From positions 62,001 through 126,000 of the forward strand of contig JAEVEX010000049.1 of NCBI GenBank assembly GCA_016842085.1: 64,000 nucleotides of DNA. Reading direction: 5' to 3'. The translations under genes were made by a program, and so were the position numbers. The DNA is from Candidatus Thermoflexus tengchongensis. Lineage in GTDB: Bacteria; Chloroflexota; Anaerolineae; Thermoflexales; Thermoflexaceae. Positions 26,908-35,414 of this stretch are shown here, in pieces. Positions within the stretch are counted from its first letter, which is position 1, and each line of letters opens with the position of its first letter. The notes beneath the pieces are model-generated. The model was not told the origin of the DNA. It was given only the letters and a program-made list of their open reading frames with translations, and ran no database searches.

Positions 26908-27558
26908 ATGGAATCCATTCGCGTTCTGGTTGCGGATGATCATCCACCGCTGCGCCTGGGCTTGCGGGCCCTGCTGGAGCGGCGGCCTGAGATTCAGGTG
27001 GTCGCCGAAGCTGGGGATGGGGAAACCGCCCTCGCCATGCTGGAGATATTCCAGCCTGATGTCGCCATCCTCGATATCCGCCTCCCCCGGCGCGATGGCC
27101 TCGCCCTCGCGCGGGAGATCCGGCGGCGCGGGTGGCCGATCCGCATCCTGCTGCTCAGCGCCTACGATGACGAGGCGCTGATCCGGGAGGCCATGGCCGT
27201 TGGGGTGGAGGGTTATCTTCTCAAAAGCGAAGGTCTGGAGGCCATCGCCACGGCGGTCCAGAGCGTGGCCCGGGGCCTGACCGCCTTCAGCCCGGAGATC
27301 CTGGCCCGGGCGCGGGGGCTTCTGGAGCGGGGCGGGGGAGGCCTGACGGAGCGGGAGCGGGAGATCCTGGAACTGGTGGCCGAGGGGCTGACCAACCGGG
27401 CCATCGCGCAGCGCCTGGGGCTCTCCCCGCGGACCGTGGAATATCATCTGGGCCAGATCTTCCAGCGGCTGGGGGTGAACAGCCGGGCGGCGGCCGTGAA
27501 GGAAGCGATGCGGCGGGGATGGCTTCATGGGATGAGGCACCCCGGTGAGGGCGAATAG
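26908..27558 (+). CDS. NarL/FixJ-type response regulator
   Basis: This 216-residue regulator's receiver domain opens 'IRVLVADDHPPLRLGLRALL' with the acidic pair. It has 'PDVAILDIRLPRRDGLALA' (phosphorylated Asp at about residue 54), and 'ILLLSAYDDEAL' and 'GYLLKSEGLEAI' supply the Ser and Lys. The C-terminal LuxR helix-turn-helix is 'LTEREREILELVAEGLTNRA' followed by 'LGLSPRTVEYHLGQIFQRLG'. No cognate HisKA_3 kinase is in the window, so it is an orphan here. A GTG at 26899, three codons upstream, is an alternative start. Confidence 0.92.
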   Translation: MESIRVLVADDHPPLRLGLRALLERRPEIQVVAEAGDGETALAMLEIFQPDVAILDIRLPRRDGLALAREIRRRGWPIRILLLSAYDDEALIREAMAVGVEGYLLKSEGLEAIATAVQSVARGLTAFSPEILARARGLLERGGGGLTEREREILELVAEGLTNRAIAQRLGLSPRTVEYHLGQIFQRLGVNSRAAAVKEAMRRGWLHGMRHPGEGE

Positions 27559-27915
27559 GCCCTGCAGGCTCTTCGGGAACCGGCTTGCCGGGTCCGGAAC
27601 AGGATCTCCTTACCTTAACGCTTCGCAGAGGGAAGGGGTCCCTCAATGCCCCTCGGGCAGCGGCTGCCCACGCGCGTTCTACGCAGGGTTGGCTATTTCT
27701 GGAGTAAATCTGGAGAGCTCAGGTTACCCATTGGGCTCCTCGCTGGATCCCCGACGGAGGGAGCCTCGTAATCCCCCGGAACAGGACCTGTGGAAATCCA
27801 CAGGGAGACTCCTGAGGAAAATACGGTGGTGAAGTGACCCCTGGATGCTTATTATAAGATTGCGTGAGGCATCATAAGCACAAGAGATGGATGCATCTCC
27901 GGCCTAACATCCTCA
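27559..27915. other. Gene-free stretch downstream of response regulator
   Basis: No open frame with family features is seen on either strand. The sequence is followed directly by the DCC-domain gene remnant at about 27916. Confidence 0.4.
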
Positions 27916-28037
27916 TCCATAGAATCGAGGGGGAGCGCGTCCGGGTCTTCACCGGGCTCGCGATGCGGGCGTATCTCACGCCGATTCTGGATCTTGAAGA
28001 TCCGCCTTCCCTTGACGAGGAGTTCCTCAAAAAGTGA
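27916..28037 (+). pseudogene. Remnant of DCC-domain gene (short internal piece)
   Basis: The frame reads 'IEGERVRVFTGLAMR' and ends shortly after 'PSLDEEFLKK'. The first part matches 'IEGEHVRVFAGLAMR' in the intact gene that starts 100 bp downstream and 'IEGERIRVFMGLAMR' in the truncated copy at 31.6 kb. No start codon or CxxC motif remains. It is likely the leftover of a duplication or recombination event. Confidence 0.6.
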
Positions 28038-28074
28038 GGAAGGCCGGATGGCTTTTTCCTCAAAAAATGAGGAA
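28023..28074. promoter_or_regulatory. Two tandem 19-nt inverted repeats upstream of the DCC gene
   Basis: TTCCTCA-N5-TGAGGAA occurs twice (28023-28041 and 28056-28074). Stems are perfect and the centres are 33 bp apart, about three helical turns. They end 62 bp before the DCC gene start. The arrangement suggests paired operator sites for a dimeric regulator. No promoter boxes could be fixed. Confidence 0.5.
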
Positions 28075-28136
28075 GCGCGAGGAGAATGAAGGGGCTAAGA
28101 TGAAGAGCGAAGTCTTTCCTCTTTGGAGGTGAGGCC

Positions 28137-29135
28137 ATGACCGAGCGCTATCTCTTATTCGACAGCGGGTGTTCCGTGTGCGCCGCCCTGGCCCAGGAGG
28201 TGGAGGCCTCAAGCGGCGGGCGGCTGGGGGTGCGCTCCCTGCGCGATCCCGAGGTCCAGGCGATGCTGAACCGGGCGAAACCGGGCTGGCGCTGGGAGCC
28301 GATGCTTCTGGAGATTGAGGGGGAGCACGTCCGGGTCTTCGCGGGTCTCGCGATGCGCTGGCGCCTCGTGCAGATCCTGGGCCCCGTGCGGGCCCTGCGG
28401 GTGGCCCAGGCCGTGGCCCGGCACGGCGGGCCGGTGCTGGGCGTGGATTGGGGGCGGCGCGATTTCCTCCGCCGCGCCACAGGCGCCCTGGCCGGATGGA
28501 TCGCCCTCTGGGGCCTGGGCCCGAACGCCGAGACCGCGGCTCCCACTCCCCCACCCCCCACGGATCGCGAGGGGGAGCTGTGGGAAGGCTTCCTGCTGCT
28601 GCCCCCCGGCGCCCCCATTCCTCAATGGGTCCAGCACACGCCAGCGCCGATCCTGTGCCAGACCGCAGACCCCCAGGCGGAGGCTGAGCTGCGCGGCGAT
28701 ACCCACCCGATGGAGCCCCTGGAGGCCTGGCTCCCCCGCCTGAACTTCCCCCTCTACTGGCCCACGCCGCCTCCCCCGGGCCTGGAGTTCCAGGGGGCCT
28801 GGGCTACGGTGTTCCGGAAATCCGGCGCTATCTTTTCGATCTCGCTGGCTTTCGGGGAGCCGGGCGGCGAACCCAGGGTGCGTCTGGTGGCGCAGCCGCT
28901 TTATCCCCGTCCGTATCCCGTGTGGCCGGTCTATCGGCCGGAGGGGCCGGAGGAGCCCATCTGGCCGGAGAAGGTGTTCTTCACCCCCCGGCCAGGGCTG
29001 CTGCTCCCCAGCGTGCGGGGGCATCCGGCGCTCTGGCAGGAGGCGGGCGTGCTTTACACCCTGATCGCTGAGCACGATCCCCACCGAGAAACCATCGCCG
29101 CTCTCACTCAATCGCTACAAAAGATCAATCAATAA
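28137..29135 (+). CDS. DCC-domain protein fused to a Tat-like signal and C-terminal exported domain
   Basis: This 332-residue protein starts at ATG 28137, with GGAGGTGAGG upstream. Residues 1-95 form a DCC-type thioredoxin-like domain with the CxxC 'LFDSGCSVCAALAQEV' and 'VFAGLAMRWRLVQILGP'. At about 102-125, 'RRDFLRRATGALAGW' looks like a twin-arginine export signal sitting internally. A Pro-rich linker and a domain of about 190 residues rich in Pro, Trp and Tyr follow, ending 'HRETIAALTQSLQKINQ'. An internal Tat motif could instead be a membrane anchor leaving the DCC domain in the cytoplasm. Two broken copies of its N-terminal part flank it. Confidence 0.65.
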   Translation: MTERYLLFDSGCSVCAALAQEVEASSGGRLGVRSLRDPEVQAMLNRAKPGWRWEPMLLEIEGEHVRVFAGLAMRWRLVQILGPVRALRVAQAVARHGGPVLGVDWGRRDFLRRATGALAGWIALWGLGPNAETAAPTPPPPTDREGELWEGFLLLPPGAPIPQWVQHTPAPILCQTADPQAEAELRGDTHPMEPLEAWLPRLNFPLYWPTPPPPGLEFQGAWATVFRKSGAIFSISLAFGEPGGEPRVRLVAQPLYPRPYPVWPVYRPEGPEEPIWPEKVFFTPRPGLLLPSVRGHPALWQEAGVLYTLIAEHDPHRETIAALTQSLQKINQ

Positions 29136-29147
29136 GGAGGAATTGCC

Positions 29148-29686
29148 ATGCCTACGGTAAGTGTATATGCCCAGTATCCGGAACTGTTACTCGTTGCAAT
29201 ACATCAAATCACTGCCCATGCACAGACTCTTGTCAATGTGGCGGTTGTTTTGCTGTAGATATCTCAGCTCCAGCAGGAACAGCAATCAAATTGTATGTTA
29301 ATTATCCTTATATTAAGAGCATATATTGGGAAGAAGACACCTCCGGATCTTTTGAGTGTTGCGACAGTCAGAACGTGCCAGTTGATTTAAAAAGAGCGGT
29401 AAGAATACACTTATATGACTATAACAATTGTTATGTAGGATGGGTTCTATTTGGGCATGTAGATCCAACTGGACGAAATTTACCAAATGGTAGCATATCC
29501 GGCAGCGAAGTTGGAATAGTAGGTCGGGTTCCATCTGGAAGCGGATACGTGTGTTATTCCGGACCGCACGTTCATATGGAGATCAACCCTAGTTGGGGCT
29601 ATGGGTTCTCTTGTGCAAGCGGAGTTACTGTGACAGCAGGCACAACAATTATATATCAACGAAGTTATTCTACATGCCCAATATAA
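29148..29686 (+). pseudogene. M23-peptidase-like gene, start and body out of frame
   Basis: A strong site (AAGGAGG) precedes ATG 29148, but that frame stops at about 29260. The neighbouring frame, open from about 29150, reads 'CICPVSGTVTR', 'GGCFAVDISAPAGTAIKLYV' and 'GHVDPTGRNLPNG', then 'SGPHVHMEI'. This is the order of LytM/M23 zinc endopeptidase motifs, although the first motif His is replaced by Cys/Phe context. There is no signal peptide and no start codon in the body frame. Either one base is lost or gained near the ATG, or this is a decaying fragment. Low GC compared with the preceding gene. Confidence 0.55.
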
Positions 29687-29714
29687 TTGATCTTGGGGTA
29701 AAATACTAAAAAGC

Positions 29715-29932
29715 GGCCTTCCCCCAGCCTCTCTATCGCCAGCGGGCGCTGGTGGAGACGGTCTTCTCAGTCGTGAAACGGAAGGGTGGCCCGCCGGGTC
29801 GCCCATCCCTCCGGACCCCGGATCATTCCCTGGAGACCCAGCAGCGCCAGGCCCTCCGGCTGGTTGGCCTATAGCCTCTATCGTCTGAAATTTTGTGGCT
29901 CGCTTCAGCGGGCCCATGGCCTCCTTTTCTAG
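29715..29932 (+). pseudogene. Decayed DDE transposase, C-terminal fragment
   Basis: The frame gives 'LYRQRALVETVFSVVKRK', then 'SLETQQRQALRLVGL' and, after a one-base shift, 'AYSLYRLKFCGS'. This is the familiar C-terminal region of IS4/IS5-type transposases, with the catalytic Glu in 'LVETVFSVVKRK'. No N-terminal half and no terminal inverted repeats are seen. It is direct evidence that an insertion sequence once occupied this accessory zone. Confidence 0.7.
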
Positions 29933-30029
29933 GATGTCAACAGAGCCTTGCTCTATTTAGCTGGCCCGTGATCTCCTGGCCTTTCCACAAGCCTGAAAAG
30001 GATATCAACAAAGCCAGGGAGGAAGGGAA

Positions 30030-31487
30030 ATGGGCTCCGCATCCATCCTAACGTTGAAACGCAAGATGTGGTTCGTTTTGAGGACAGGCATCTTGGGCGT
30101 GCTGGTGGCCTGTCAGACAACGGCCGGCGAACCGTCGCTTCCCTCCCCAACCCCGGGGGAGACCGGCCGTTCCACCCCTGCGCCGTCCCCAACCCCGGTC
30201 CCCATTCATCTGCTCAGTCAGGATGCCCAGGGCCAACCGATGTTCGGCTCTGCTCCTCGCCTCTCCGCCGACGGCCGCCGTGCCGTGTGGGCCGATCGGG
30301 AACGGATCTTCCTGTGGGACTCGACGCGAGGGACAGCTGAACCCCTGCGGATCGGTGCCGGGGCGGAAACGGCCGGATTCGGCCCCACGCTCTCTGGGGA
30401 CGGACGGGTCATTGCCTTCTTCGCCTCCGCACCCCGCCCCGAAACGGCCCCCGCGGATCTGGATTGTGCTCCCCTCGCCGTCTACGATCTCCACACCCAG
30501 CGCCTGGAGTGGACCCCTGGCTCCGCCCCTCGAACCAGCATCCCCGGCCTCACGGGGCCAGCCCTCTCGGCCGACGGCCGCTGGCTGGCCTGGGCCAATG
30601 ATTCCCGTTGCCCCCCCGGCCCCGGCGTCTTCCTCTACGACCGGCAAACCCAACAGCTTGACCGGGTGCATCCCCGCACCGGGGGGCAATCCCTCACCGG
30701 CGGCTCCCTGGTCGCCCTCTCCGCCGACGGCCGCTTCCTGGCCTTCGTCACTCGGGACGATGGGGTCGTCCCCGACGATCACAACGGCCAGTTCGACGTT
30801 TTCCTCTACGACCGGGAGACCCGAGCGGTCCGCTGGGTCAGCCAGCCCCCCCACCCGGAGGATCCCCCCCAGCCCAGCGGCGTGCAGCTCGTCCCGGGCA
30901 CCGATGGCGCATGGGAGGGCGGCATCGCCCTCTCCGCCGACGGCCGTTTCCTGGCCTTCGCCTCGGCCGCTCGCCTGGTGGACCAGCCGTTGCCGCCGTG
31001 CACCCCCTGGCCATGGGCAGAACCCCTGCCGTTCTGCCGCCATATTTACCTTTATGACCGGGAGGCCGGGACCCTCACCCTGGTGGACCGGAATGCAGCC
31101 GGCGAGCCCGGGGACGGGGCGGCCGAGGGGCCAGCGCTGTCTGGCGACGGCCGCCGGCTGGCCTTCGTCACCCGCGCCCGCAACCTGGGGGCGTCCGGCC
31201 AGACGCCATGCCCATCCCGGCCGGTGTGGGGGCGGCCTTGCGACCTGTGGCTGGCGCTGTGGGACCGAACTCAGGGCTCCCTGGTGGTCCTGAGCCGGGG
31301 CGGGGGCGGCCGGCTGACCGGGCCTAGTTACGCGCCGGCCCTTTCCGGCAACGGGCGGTGGCTGGCCTGGACCTCTGAGGCCCTGGAGTGGCTCCCGAAC
31401 CCCTTGCCCATTCCGTCCGATCGCCCAGCGGAATACCTCTACCTGGCCGAATGGGAGGCCCTCCTGCGCCTGCAAGGGGAACCGTGA
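30030..31487 (+). CDS. Lipoprotein with WD40/TolB-like beta-propeller
   Basis: This 485-residue protein starts at ATG 30030, fixed by GGAGGAAGG 6 bp upstream. The leader contains a lipobox 'LGVLVAC' (Cys about 28), followed by a Pro/Ser/Thr linker. The body has repeated blades built on 'LSADGRRAVWADRERIFLWD', 'ALSADGRWLAWAN', 'ALSADGRFLAFVTRD', 'ALSADGRFLAFASAAR', 'ALSGDGRRLAFVTRAR' and 'ALSGNGRWLAWTSEA', interspersed with 'VFLYDRQTQQLDRV'-type strands. These are PD40/TolB-like propeller repeats, about seven. It would be anchored outside the membrane. Ligand unknown. Confidence 0.85.
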   Translation: MGSASILTLKRKMWFVLRTGILGVLVACQTTAGEPSLPSPTPGETGRSTPAPSPTPVPIHLLSQDAQGQPMFGSAPRLSADGRRAVWADRERIFLWDSTRGTAEPLRIGAGAETAGFGPTLSGDGRVIAFFASAPRPETAPADLDCAPLAVYDLHTQRLEWTPGSAPRTSIPGLTGPALSADGRWLAWANDSRCPPGPGVFLYDRQTQQLDRVHPRTGGQSLTGGSLVALSADGRFLAFVTRDDGVVPDDHNGQFDVFLYDRETRAVRWVSQPPHPEDPPQPSGVQLVPGTDGAWEGGIALSADGRFLAFASAARLVDQPLPPCTPWPWAEPLPFCRHIYLYDREAGTLTLVDRNAAGEPGDGAAEGPALSGDGRRLAFVTRARNLGASGQTPCPSRPVWGRPCDLWLALWDRTQGSLVVLSRGGGGRLTGPSYAPALSGNGRWLAWTSEALEWLPNPLPIPSDRPAEYLYLAEWEALLRLQGEP

Positions 31488-31531
31488 AAGAAGAGATAAC
31501 CCCGTAGCCGATTGGACCAATCCGGGTAGGG

Positions 31532-31810
31532 CAGCGGGTGTTCGGTGTGCGCGGCCCTGGCGCGGGAGGTGGAGGCCCGGAGCGGCGGGCGGCTGGGGGT
31601 GCGTTCCCTGCGGGAGCCCGAGGTCCAGGCGATGCTGAACCGGGCGAAACCAGGCTGGCGTTGGGAGCTGATGTTCCTGGTGATCGAGGGGGAGCGCATC
31701 CGGGTCTTCATGGGTCTCGCAATGCGCTGGCGCCTGGTGCAGATCCTGGGTCCAGCGCGGGCCCTGTGAGTGGCCCAGGCCGTGGCCCGGCACGGCGGGC
31801 CGATGTTGAT
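31532..31810 (+). pseudogene. Truncated copy of the DCC-domain gene
   Basis: The nucleotide sequence closely follows the 5' part of the gene at 28137, from 'GCSVCAALAREVEARSGG' through 'FMGLAMRWRLVQILGPARAL', then a stop (TGA at 31768) where the intact gene has CGG. Homology continues past the stop to about 31810 and ends abruptly. There is no start codon or C-terminal domain. It is a recent partial duplication. Confidence 0.8.
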
Positions 31811-31961
31811 GGGCCGACCGATCATATCTGGACGGTTCAAGAGCTATTGACGACCATACCCCTGCCTGCCGGAAACACTTAACAGGGAGACTACCTGAGT
31901 ATCGGAATTGAGGATGCCACCGGAGAGACCGGGGAACATCATAGGATGCAGGAGGTGCGAA

Positions 31962-32585
31962 ATGCGCAGGTGTGGAATGCAGAAGATGAAGTTTCTCTTA
32001 ATGTTGGTGTCAGCAATCGTGATCACTGCGCTAATGACTTCCATTGCCTATGCCTATGCAGCTTATCACGGCAACTGGTCGGAACAACCCTATTGGGGAA
32101 ATTGGTGGTGGTATAACTATAGCTACCTTTACTGGGATGTCGACGATCTCTGGACTCCATCCGGGGTCAATGCATTGCGTTCTGGCCACAATAACTTCCC
32201 TTGGAAGGAGTATCGCTTCGAACAAGAGGCTTACAATCCTGGCTTGGGAACTTCCTGCGATCGTCTAAAAGTATATGCCGTCTATGCTGGCCAGCCTCCG
32301 ACATGGAATTTGCCAATTACTTCCTATTCAATTCTCAATGGTTGTGGGAGCAGCGCTATCAAGGAGTTGGTACACCTGGAATTAGACGAAAATAGTATCA
32401 GCGCAAATGTGTGGTATCGGCACCGAGTGGTTTATCAAAAACAGAATCCAGGAAGCGGAGGTGATGGTGAGGTTAACTACTCCTTTACCCACAACTGGAC
32501 GTGGAGCGATAGCTGGCTGGGCAAAGTAGTATATGATCAATGGTTTAACAAGAAATATAGTGATCCACCAGGCTTGGTTAATTAG
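31962..32585 (+). CDS. Hypothetical secreted protein, Trp/Tyr-rich
   Basis: This 207-residue protein starts at ATG 31962, with AGGAGGT 7 bp upstream. The signal peptide is 'FLLMLVSAIVITALMTSIAY', with cleavage near 'AYAYA'. The mature part is rich in Trp and Tyr ('GNWWWYNYSYLYWDVDDLW') and has a C-terminal 'FTHNWTWSDSWLGKVVYDQW'. No known family is recognised. A decayed paralogue lies at 26.0-26.3 kb. It is followed by another small exported protein after 47 bp. Confidence 0.65.
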   Translation: MRRCGMQKMKFLLMLVSAIVITALMTSIAYAYAAYHGNWSEQPYWGNWWWYNYSYLYWDVDDLWTPSGVNALRSGHNNFPWKEYRFEQEAYNPGLGTSCDRLKVYAVYAGQPPTWNLPITSYSILNGCGSSAIKELVHLELDENSISANVWYRHRVVYQKQNPGSGGDGEVNYSFTHNWTWSDSWLGKVVYDQWFNKKYSDPPGLVN

Positions 32586-32632
32586 GGAATTCAGATCTCT
32601 TATGCTAAAATTTAATTTGAAGGAGGTTGGAG

Positions 32633-33295
32633 ATGAAGAGCAAGATAATCTGGATCAGCATCGCTCTTACGGGATTGATGTTGATGGTGGCATTGACAGC
32701 AACTTTGTTTCAGAAGCTGCGCGAGGTCTATGCCGGAAAACCTATTTTCTTTCACGGTGAAACCCCAACTTATCGTTACTCAGGAAAGGTGTTAGATGAT
32801 GGAAATGTTCTGGTAAGCGTTTACTATCTCGGGAATAGTGAAACCATACAAGCCTATCGAGAAGCCAATATTCAGCGAAACCAGGTCCTCCTCGCTCGAA
32901 GAGAACCCCAGCGCGTATATGTGCAGGTGACCTTTACACACCCGGTTCCTGTCCCTGAGGTGCGTGCCCTGGTTGAAGAGACAGGCTTTCAGGTGGAAGA
33001 TTTTCTGATGGTCCGACGACCCAGGGAACAGAGGAGCTGGTGCATAGAAGCAACCGGCAACCTTATTAAACCATTCTGCGCCGATGCAGGTTTTGAAGGG
33101 GTTATGGTCCTGAAAGGCTGGGTGGAGACAACCGAACAAGGACTAGGCCGCTGGATAGCAGATGATCGCGTTTATATGGTAGATAGTGTTGCCGTGGAGA
33201 TCGGAGAACTTCTTACCCAAAAGCACGCAGATATAGTGGCTGGTAAGCAGATTGTTGTGAGCTCTGAGTACCCCATCTGGGAACTCGATTGGTAG
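32633..33295 (+). CDS. Hypothetical exported protein, paralogue of the 34728 gene
   Basis: This 220-residue protein starts at ATG 32633, with AGGAGG 6 bp before it. One N-terminal hydrophobic segment is 'IIWISIALTGLMLMVALTAT'. The region 'IQAYREANIQRNQVLL' to 'VYVQVTFTHPVPVPEVRALV' aligns with 'LEAYRKANAVRLRRLQ' to 'PVQITFRGPLSLRAVRALL' in the protein at 34728. 'WIADDRVYMVDSVAVEIGEL' likewise matches 'WLGRPEVELVDALGAELEAW'. The two are diverged members of one unnamed exported family. Function unknown. Confidence 0.65.
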   Translation: MKSKIIWISIALTGLMLMVALTATLFQKLREVYAGKPIFFHGETPTYRYSGKVLDDGNVLVSVYYLGNSETIQAYREANIQRNQVLLARREPQRVYVQVTFTHPVPVPEVRALVEETGFQVEDFLMVRRPREQRSWCIEATGNLIKPFCADAGFEGVMVLKGWVETTEQGLGRWIADDRVYMVDSVAVEIGELLTQKHADIVAGKQIVVSSEYPIWELDW

Positions 33296-33395
33296 CGCAA
33301 GCAACAGGGTCCTGGGCAGAGGATGCCATATCCCCAACCTTTGAAAGATTTCCGGGGTATATCTTAATGAGAAAACTTTGCGAGGAGGGTTTACG

Positions 33396-33926
33396 ATGCG
33401 TGCAGGCAAAATCATGACCGCTGTGGTGTTTTTGTTGCTCATGCTAACAATAAAAGTCCATCCCGCTTTCGCTCAGGAGCTGTTCCCAACACCTGGTACG
33501 CCTGAGCCATCACCCAACTTTCAACCAGCCAGCCCTCCTTAGCCTGAAATTACTCCAGAGCATCTAAGGGACTTCGAGCTCACATCATTTCGAGCTACCG
33601 GACGTCTCATTATATGTGGAGATGGCCAGCAAACCTACGATTCTACGCAGTATGCGCTGATCTCGCGTGGGTGGACACTCTCTTATGCGGCCTATAAGAG
33701 TGTTGAAATATGGGTGTGGTGGTGGGATGGAACCCGCTGGACGCTGATGGACTGGCGCAAAGGCGAAACAAATACGGGAACCTATGTTGAGATCACAAGC
33801 CGGCTGGGAAACGAATGGATCCCAAGCGGGTGGTATACGATGACCTCCCGTCATTATGCCCGGAATTCCCTGTTCGATCAGGAAACCATCGATATCACCT
33901 CCTATCCATTGGTGTGGGTGCCATAA
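33396..33926 (+). pseudogene. Secreted-protein gene with one in-frame amber codon
   Basis: ATG 33396 follows GAGGAGG. The signal peptide is 'MTAVVFLLLMLTIKVHPAFA', then a Pro-rich stretch 'ELFPTPGTPEPSPN'. A single TAG at 33540 interrupts the frame after 48 codons. The same frame then stays open for 127 codons to TAA at 33924, with 'TYDSTQYALISRGWTLSYAA' and 'EITSRLGNEWIPSGWYTM'. Without the TAG this would be a 176-residue exported protein like its neighbours. It may be a fresh null allele, a read-through codon or a base-call error. Confidence 0.65.
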
Positions 33927-33947
33927 TGTCATAAAAGGAGGCCAATA

Positions 33948-34538
33948 ATGAATCGTGTTTACCGGTTGATGATTACACTTTTGATTGGTCTCTCGACGAT
34001 TGGGATCACCGGCTGGGCGAATGAACGAATTCCTCGTCCATCTCCTCTGCTAACTATGCAGGAGGTCCAGGCTAAGTTTCCCCTTCTACGGATGCCCACG
34101 GCTCTTCCTCCGGGGGTGGTAGGGCCAGCCTTTGCCCTTCAAACTCTGGAAGGACAGCCAGTGCTCAGCCTCTTTTACGGTTACAGCAGCGGTCAAGAGA
34201 TCCGCGGATTTCAGCTGCTGGAGGCTCCCGCTTCGCTCTCCCATGCGCTCTCTCCCAGGACACTGGCCATGCCTCCGGCACGGAGCGCTCTGGGATTAAT
34301 CCGCGGGATTCCTTCTTCCCGGGCCATGATGGGAGAAGTCGCTCACCCTCGCCGGGAAATTTATGAAGGGTTGCCAGTGACCCTCCTAAGCACTCCAGTC
34401 TGTGCAAGCCCGATTTGCGAGGAGCGCATCTCATATGTAACTGCGATGGCGTGCGATGCGGAGTTGTGCGTCCGGATCGAGGGAAACATGGAGGAGAAAT
34501 CCGCGCTTCAGATTCTGCTCTCAGCGCTCAAAAAGTGA
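33948..34538 (+). CDS. Hypothetical secreted protein
   Basis: This 196-residue protein starts at ATG 33948, with AAGGAGG at an ideal distance. The signal peptide is 'LMITLLIGLSTIGITGWANE'. The mature part 'MQEVQAKFPLLRMPTALPPG' and 'QPVLSLFYGYSSGQEIRGFQ' recalls small exported domains such as DUF4367, but the match is weak. Two Cys pairs are near the C-terminus. Part of the run of exported-protein genes from 31.9 to 36.0 kb. Confidence 0.6.
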   Translation: MNRVYRLMITLLIGLSTIGITGWANERIPRPSPLLTMQEVQAKFPLLRMPTALPPGVVGPAFALQTLEGQPVLSLFYGYSSGQEIRGFQLLEAPASLSHALSPRTLAMPPARSALGLIRGIPSSRAMMGEVAHPRREIYEGLPVTLLSTPVCASPICEERISYVTAMACDAELCVRIEGNMEEKSALQILLSALKK

Positions 34539-34727
34539 AGACCCGCTGGGGGCCTGCGGTTTTCCTTTACGTCGTTCAGCTTCCATTTGCAGCGCTTCAC
34601 GGGATAAGTAATGAGAGGTGGTCTTCAGGCCATTTAACTCCTGGCAAGGTCTTTGTTTGGGGAGAAGAATACAGCGCTGGGCGGGATGTCTGATGGGCTC
34701 TCACCCGAGCGATTGCAGGAGTTGGCG

Positions 34728-35414
34728 ATGAAGAGGGTGTGCCTCTGTTTGCTGTTCGGCGCCGTGTTGATCGGCGCTACGTTTCCTTATGCGGGGGCCG
34801 TTCCGCTTTACTGGCAAACCGAAACCGAGCAGGCGACGGCGGTCCGGGAGCCGGAAGGGCTGTGGGTGATCCGCGCGGAGCTACCCGCCAACACCCCTGC
34901 GCATCTGGAAGCTTACCGGAAGGCGAACGCTGTCCGCCTGCGCCGCCTGCAGGAGAGCCCGTGGCCTGGCCCCATCCCGGTTCAAATCACCTTCCGGGGG
35001 CCGCTCTCACTGCGCGCGGTTCGGGCGCTGCTGGAGGCCGGCCATCTGGAGTTCGAGAGCGTGGCGGGGGTGCTGGCGCCGGACTTCGCATGGGGTGGCT
35101 GGGTGGATCCTCGAACATGGCGCCGGGAGGATATCGACCCCACCTGGCTGGAGCGCGCGGGATGGTCCGGGGATCCGGAGGAGGCGCCCCTCATCACTCA
35201 TCTGACGGGGTGGCTGCATCAACCGGAGGATCTGGAGTTCTGGTTGGGCCGCCCGGAGGTGGAGCTGGTGGATGCCCTGGGGGCCGAGCTGGAAGCCTGG
35301 GTGCAGGCCCATGCGGTTTACCGGTTGTGGGGCGGCCGGATCGGCTATCGGGACCGCGTGATGCCGGTCTTCCCCTGGATCGAATACGCCCGCTTCGCCG
35401 GAGAGCGGCCATGA
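34728..35414 (+). CDS. Hypothetical exported protein, paralogue of the 32633 gene
   Basis: This 228-residue protein starts at ATG 34728, with AGGAG 7 bp upstream. The signal peptide is 'VCLCLLFGAVLIGATFPYAG'. The conserved core shared with the protein at 32633 runs from 'AYRKANAVRLRRLQ' through 'VRALLEAGHLEFESV' to 'VELVDALGAELEAW'. It is GC-rich here but AT-rich in the paralogue, so the two copies have lived in different genomic contexts or ages. The stop overlaps the start of the next membrane protein gene, so the two are translationally coupled. Confidence 0.65.
   Translation: MKRVCLCLLFGAVLIGATFPYAGAVPLYWQTETEQATAVREPEGLWVIRAELPANTPAHLEAYRKANAVRLRRLQESPWPGPIPVQITFRGPLSLRAVRALLEAGHLEFESVAGVLAPDFAWGGWVDPRTWRREDIDPTWLERAGWSGDPEEAPLITHLTGWLHQPEDLEFWLGRPEVELVDALGAELEAWVQAHAVYRLWGGRIGYRDRVMPVFPWIEYARFAGERP

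Noticed and set aside
30048-31793. Minus-strand frame of 581 codons opposite the beta-propeller lipoprotein
   Set aside because: Antisense to a gene with propeller repeats and lipobox; low-complexity translation.
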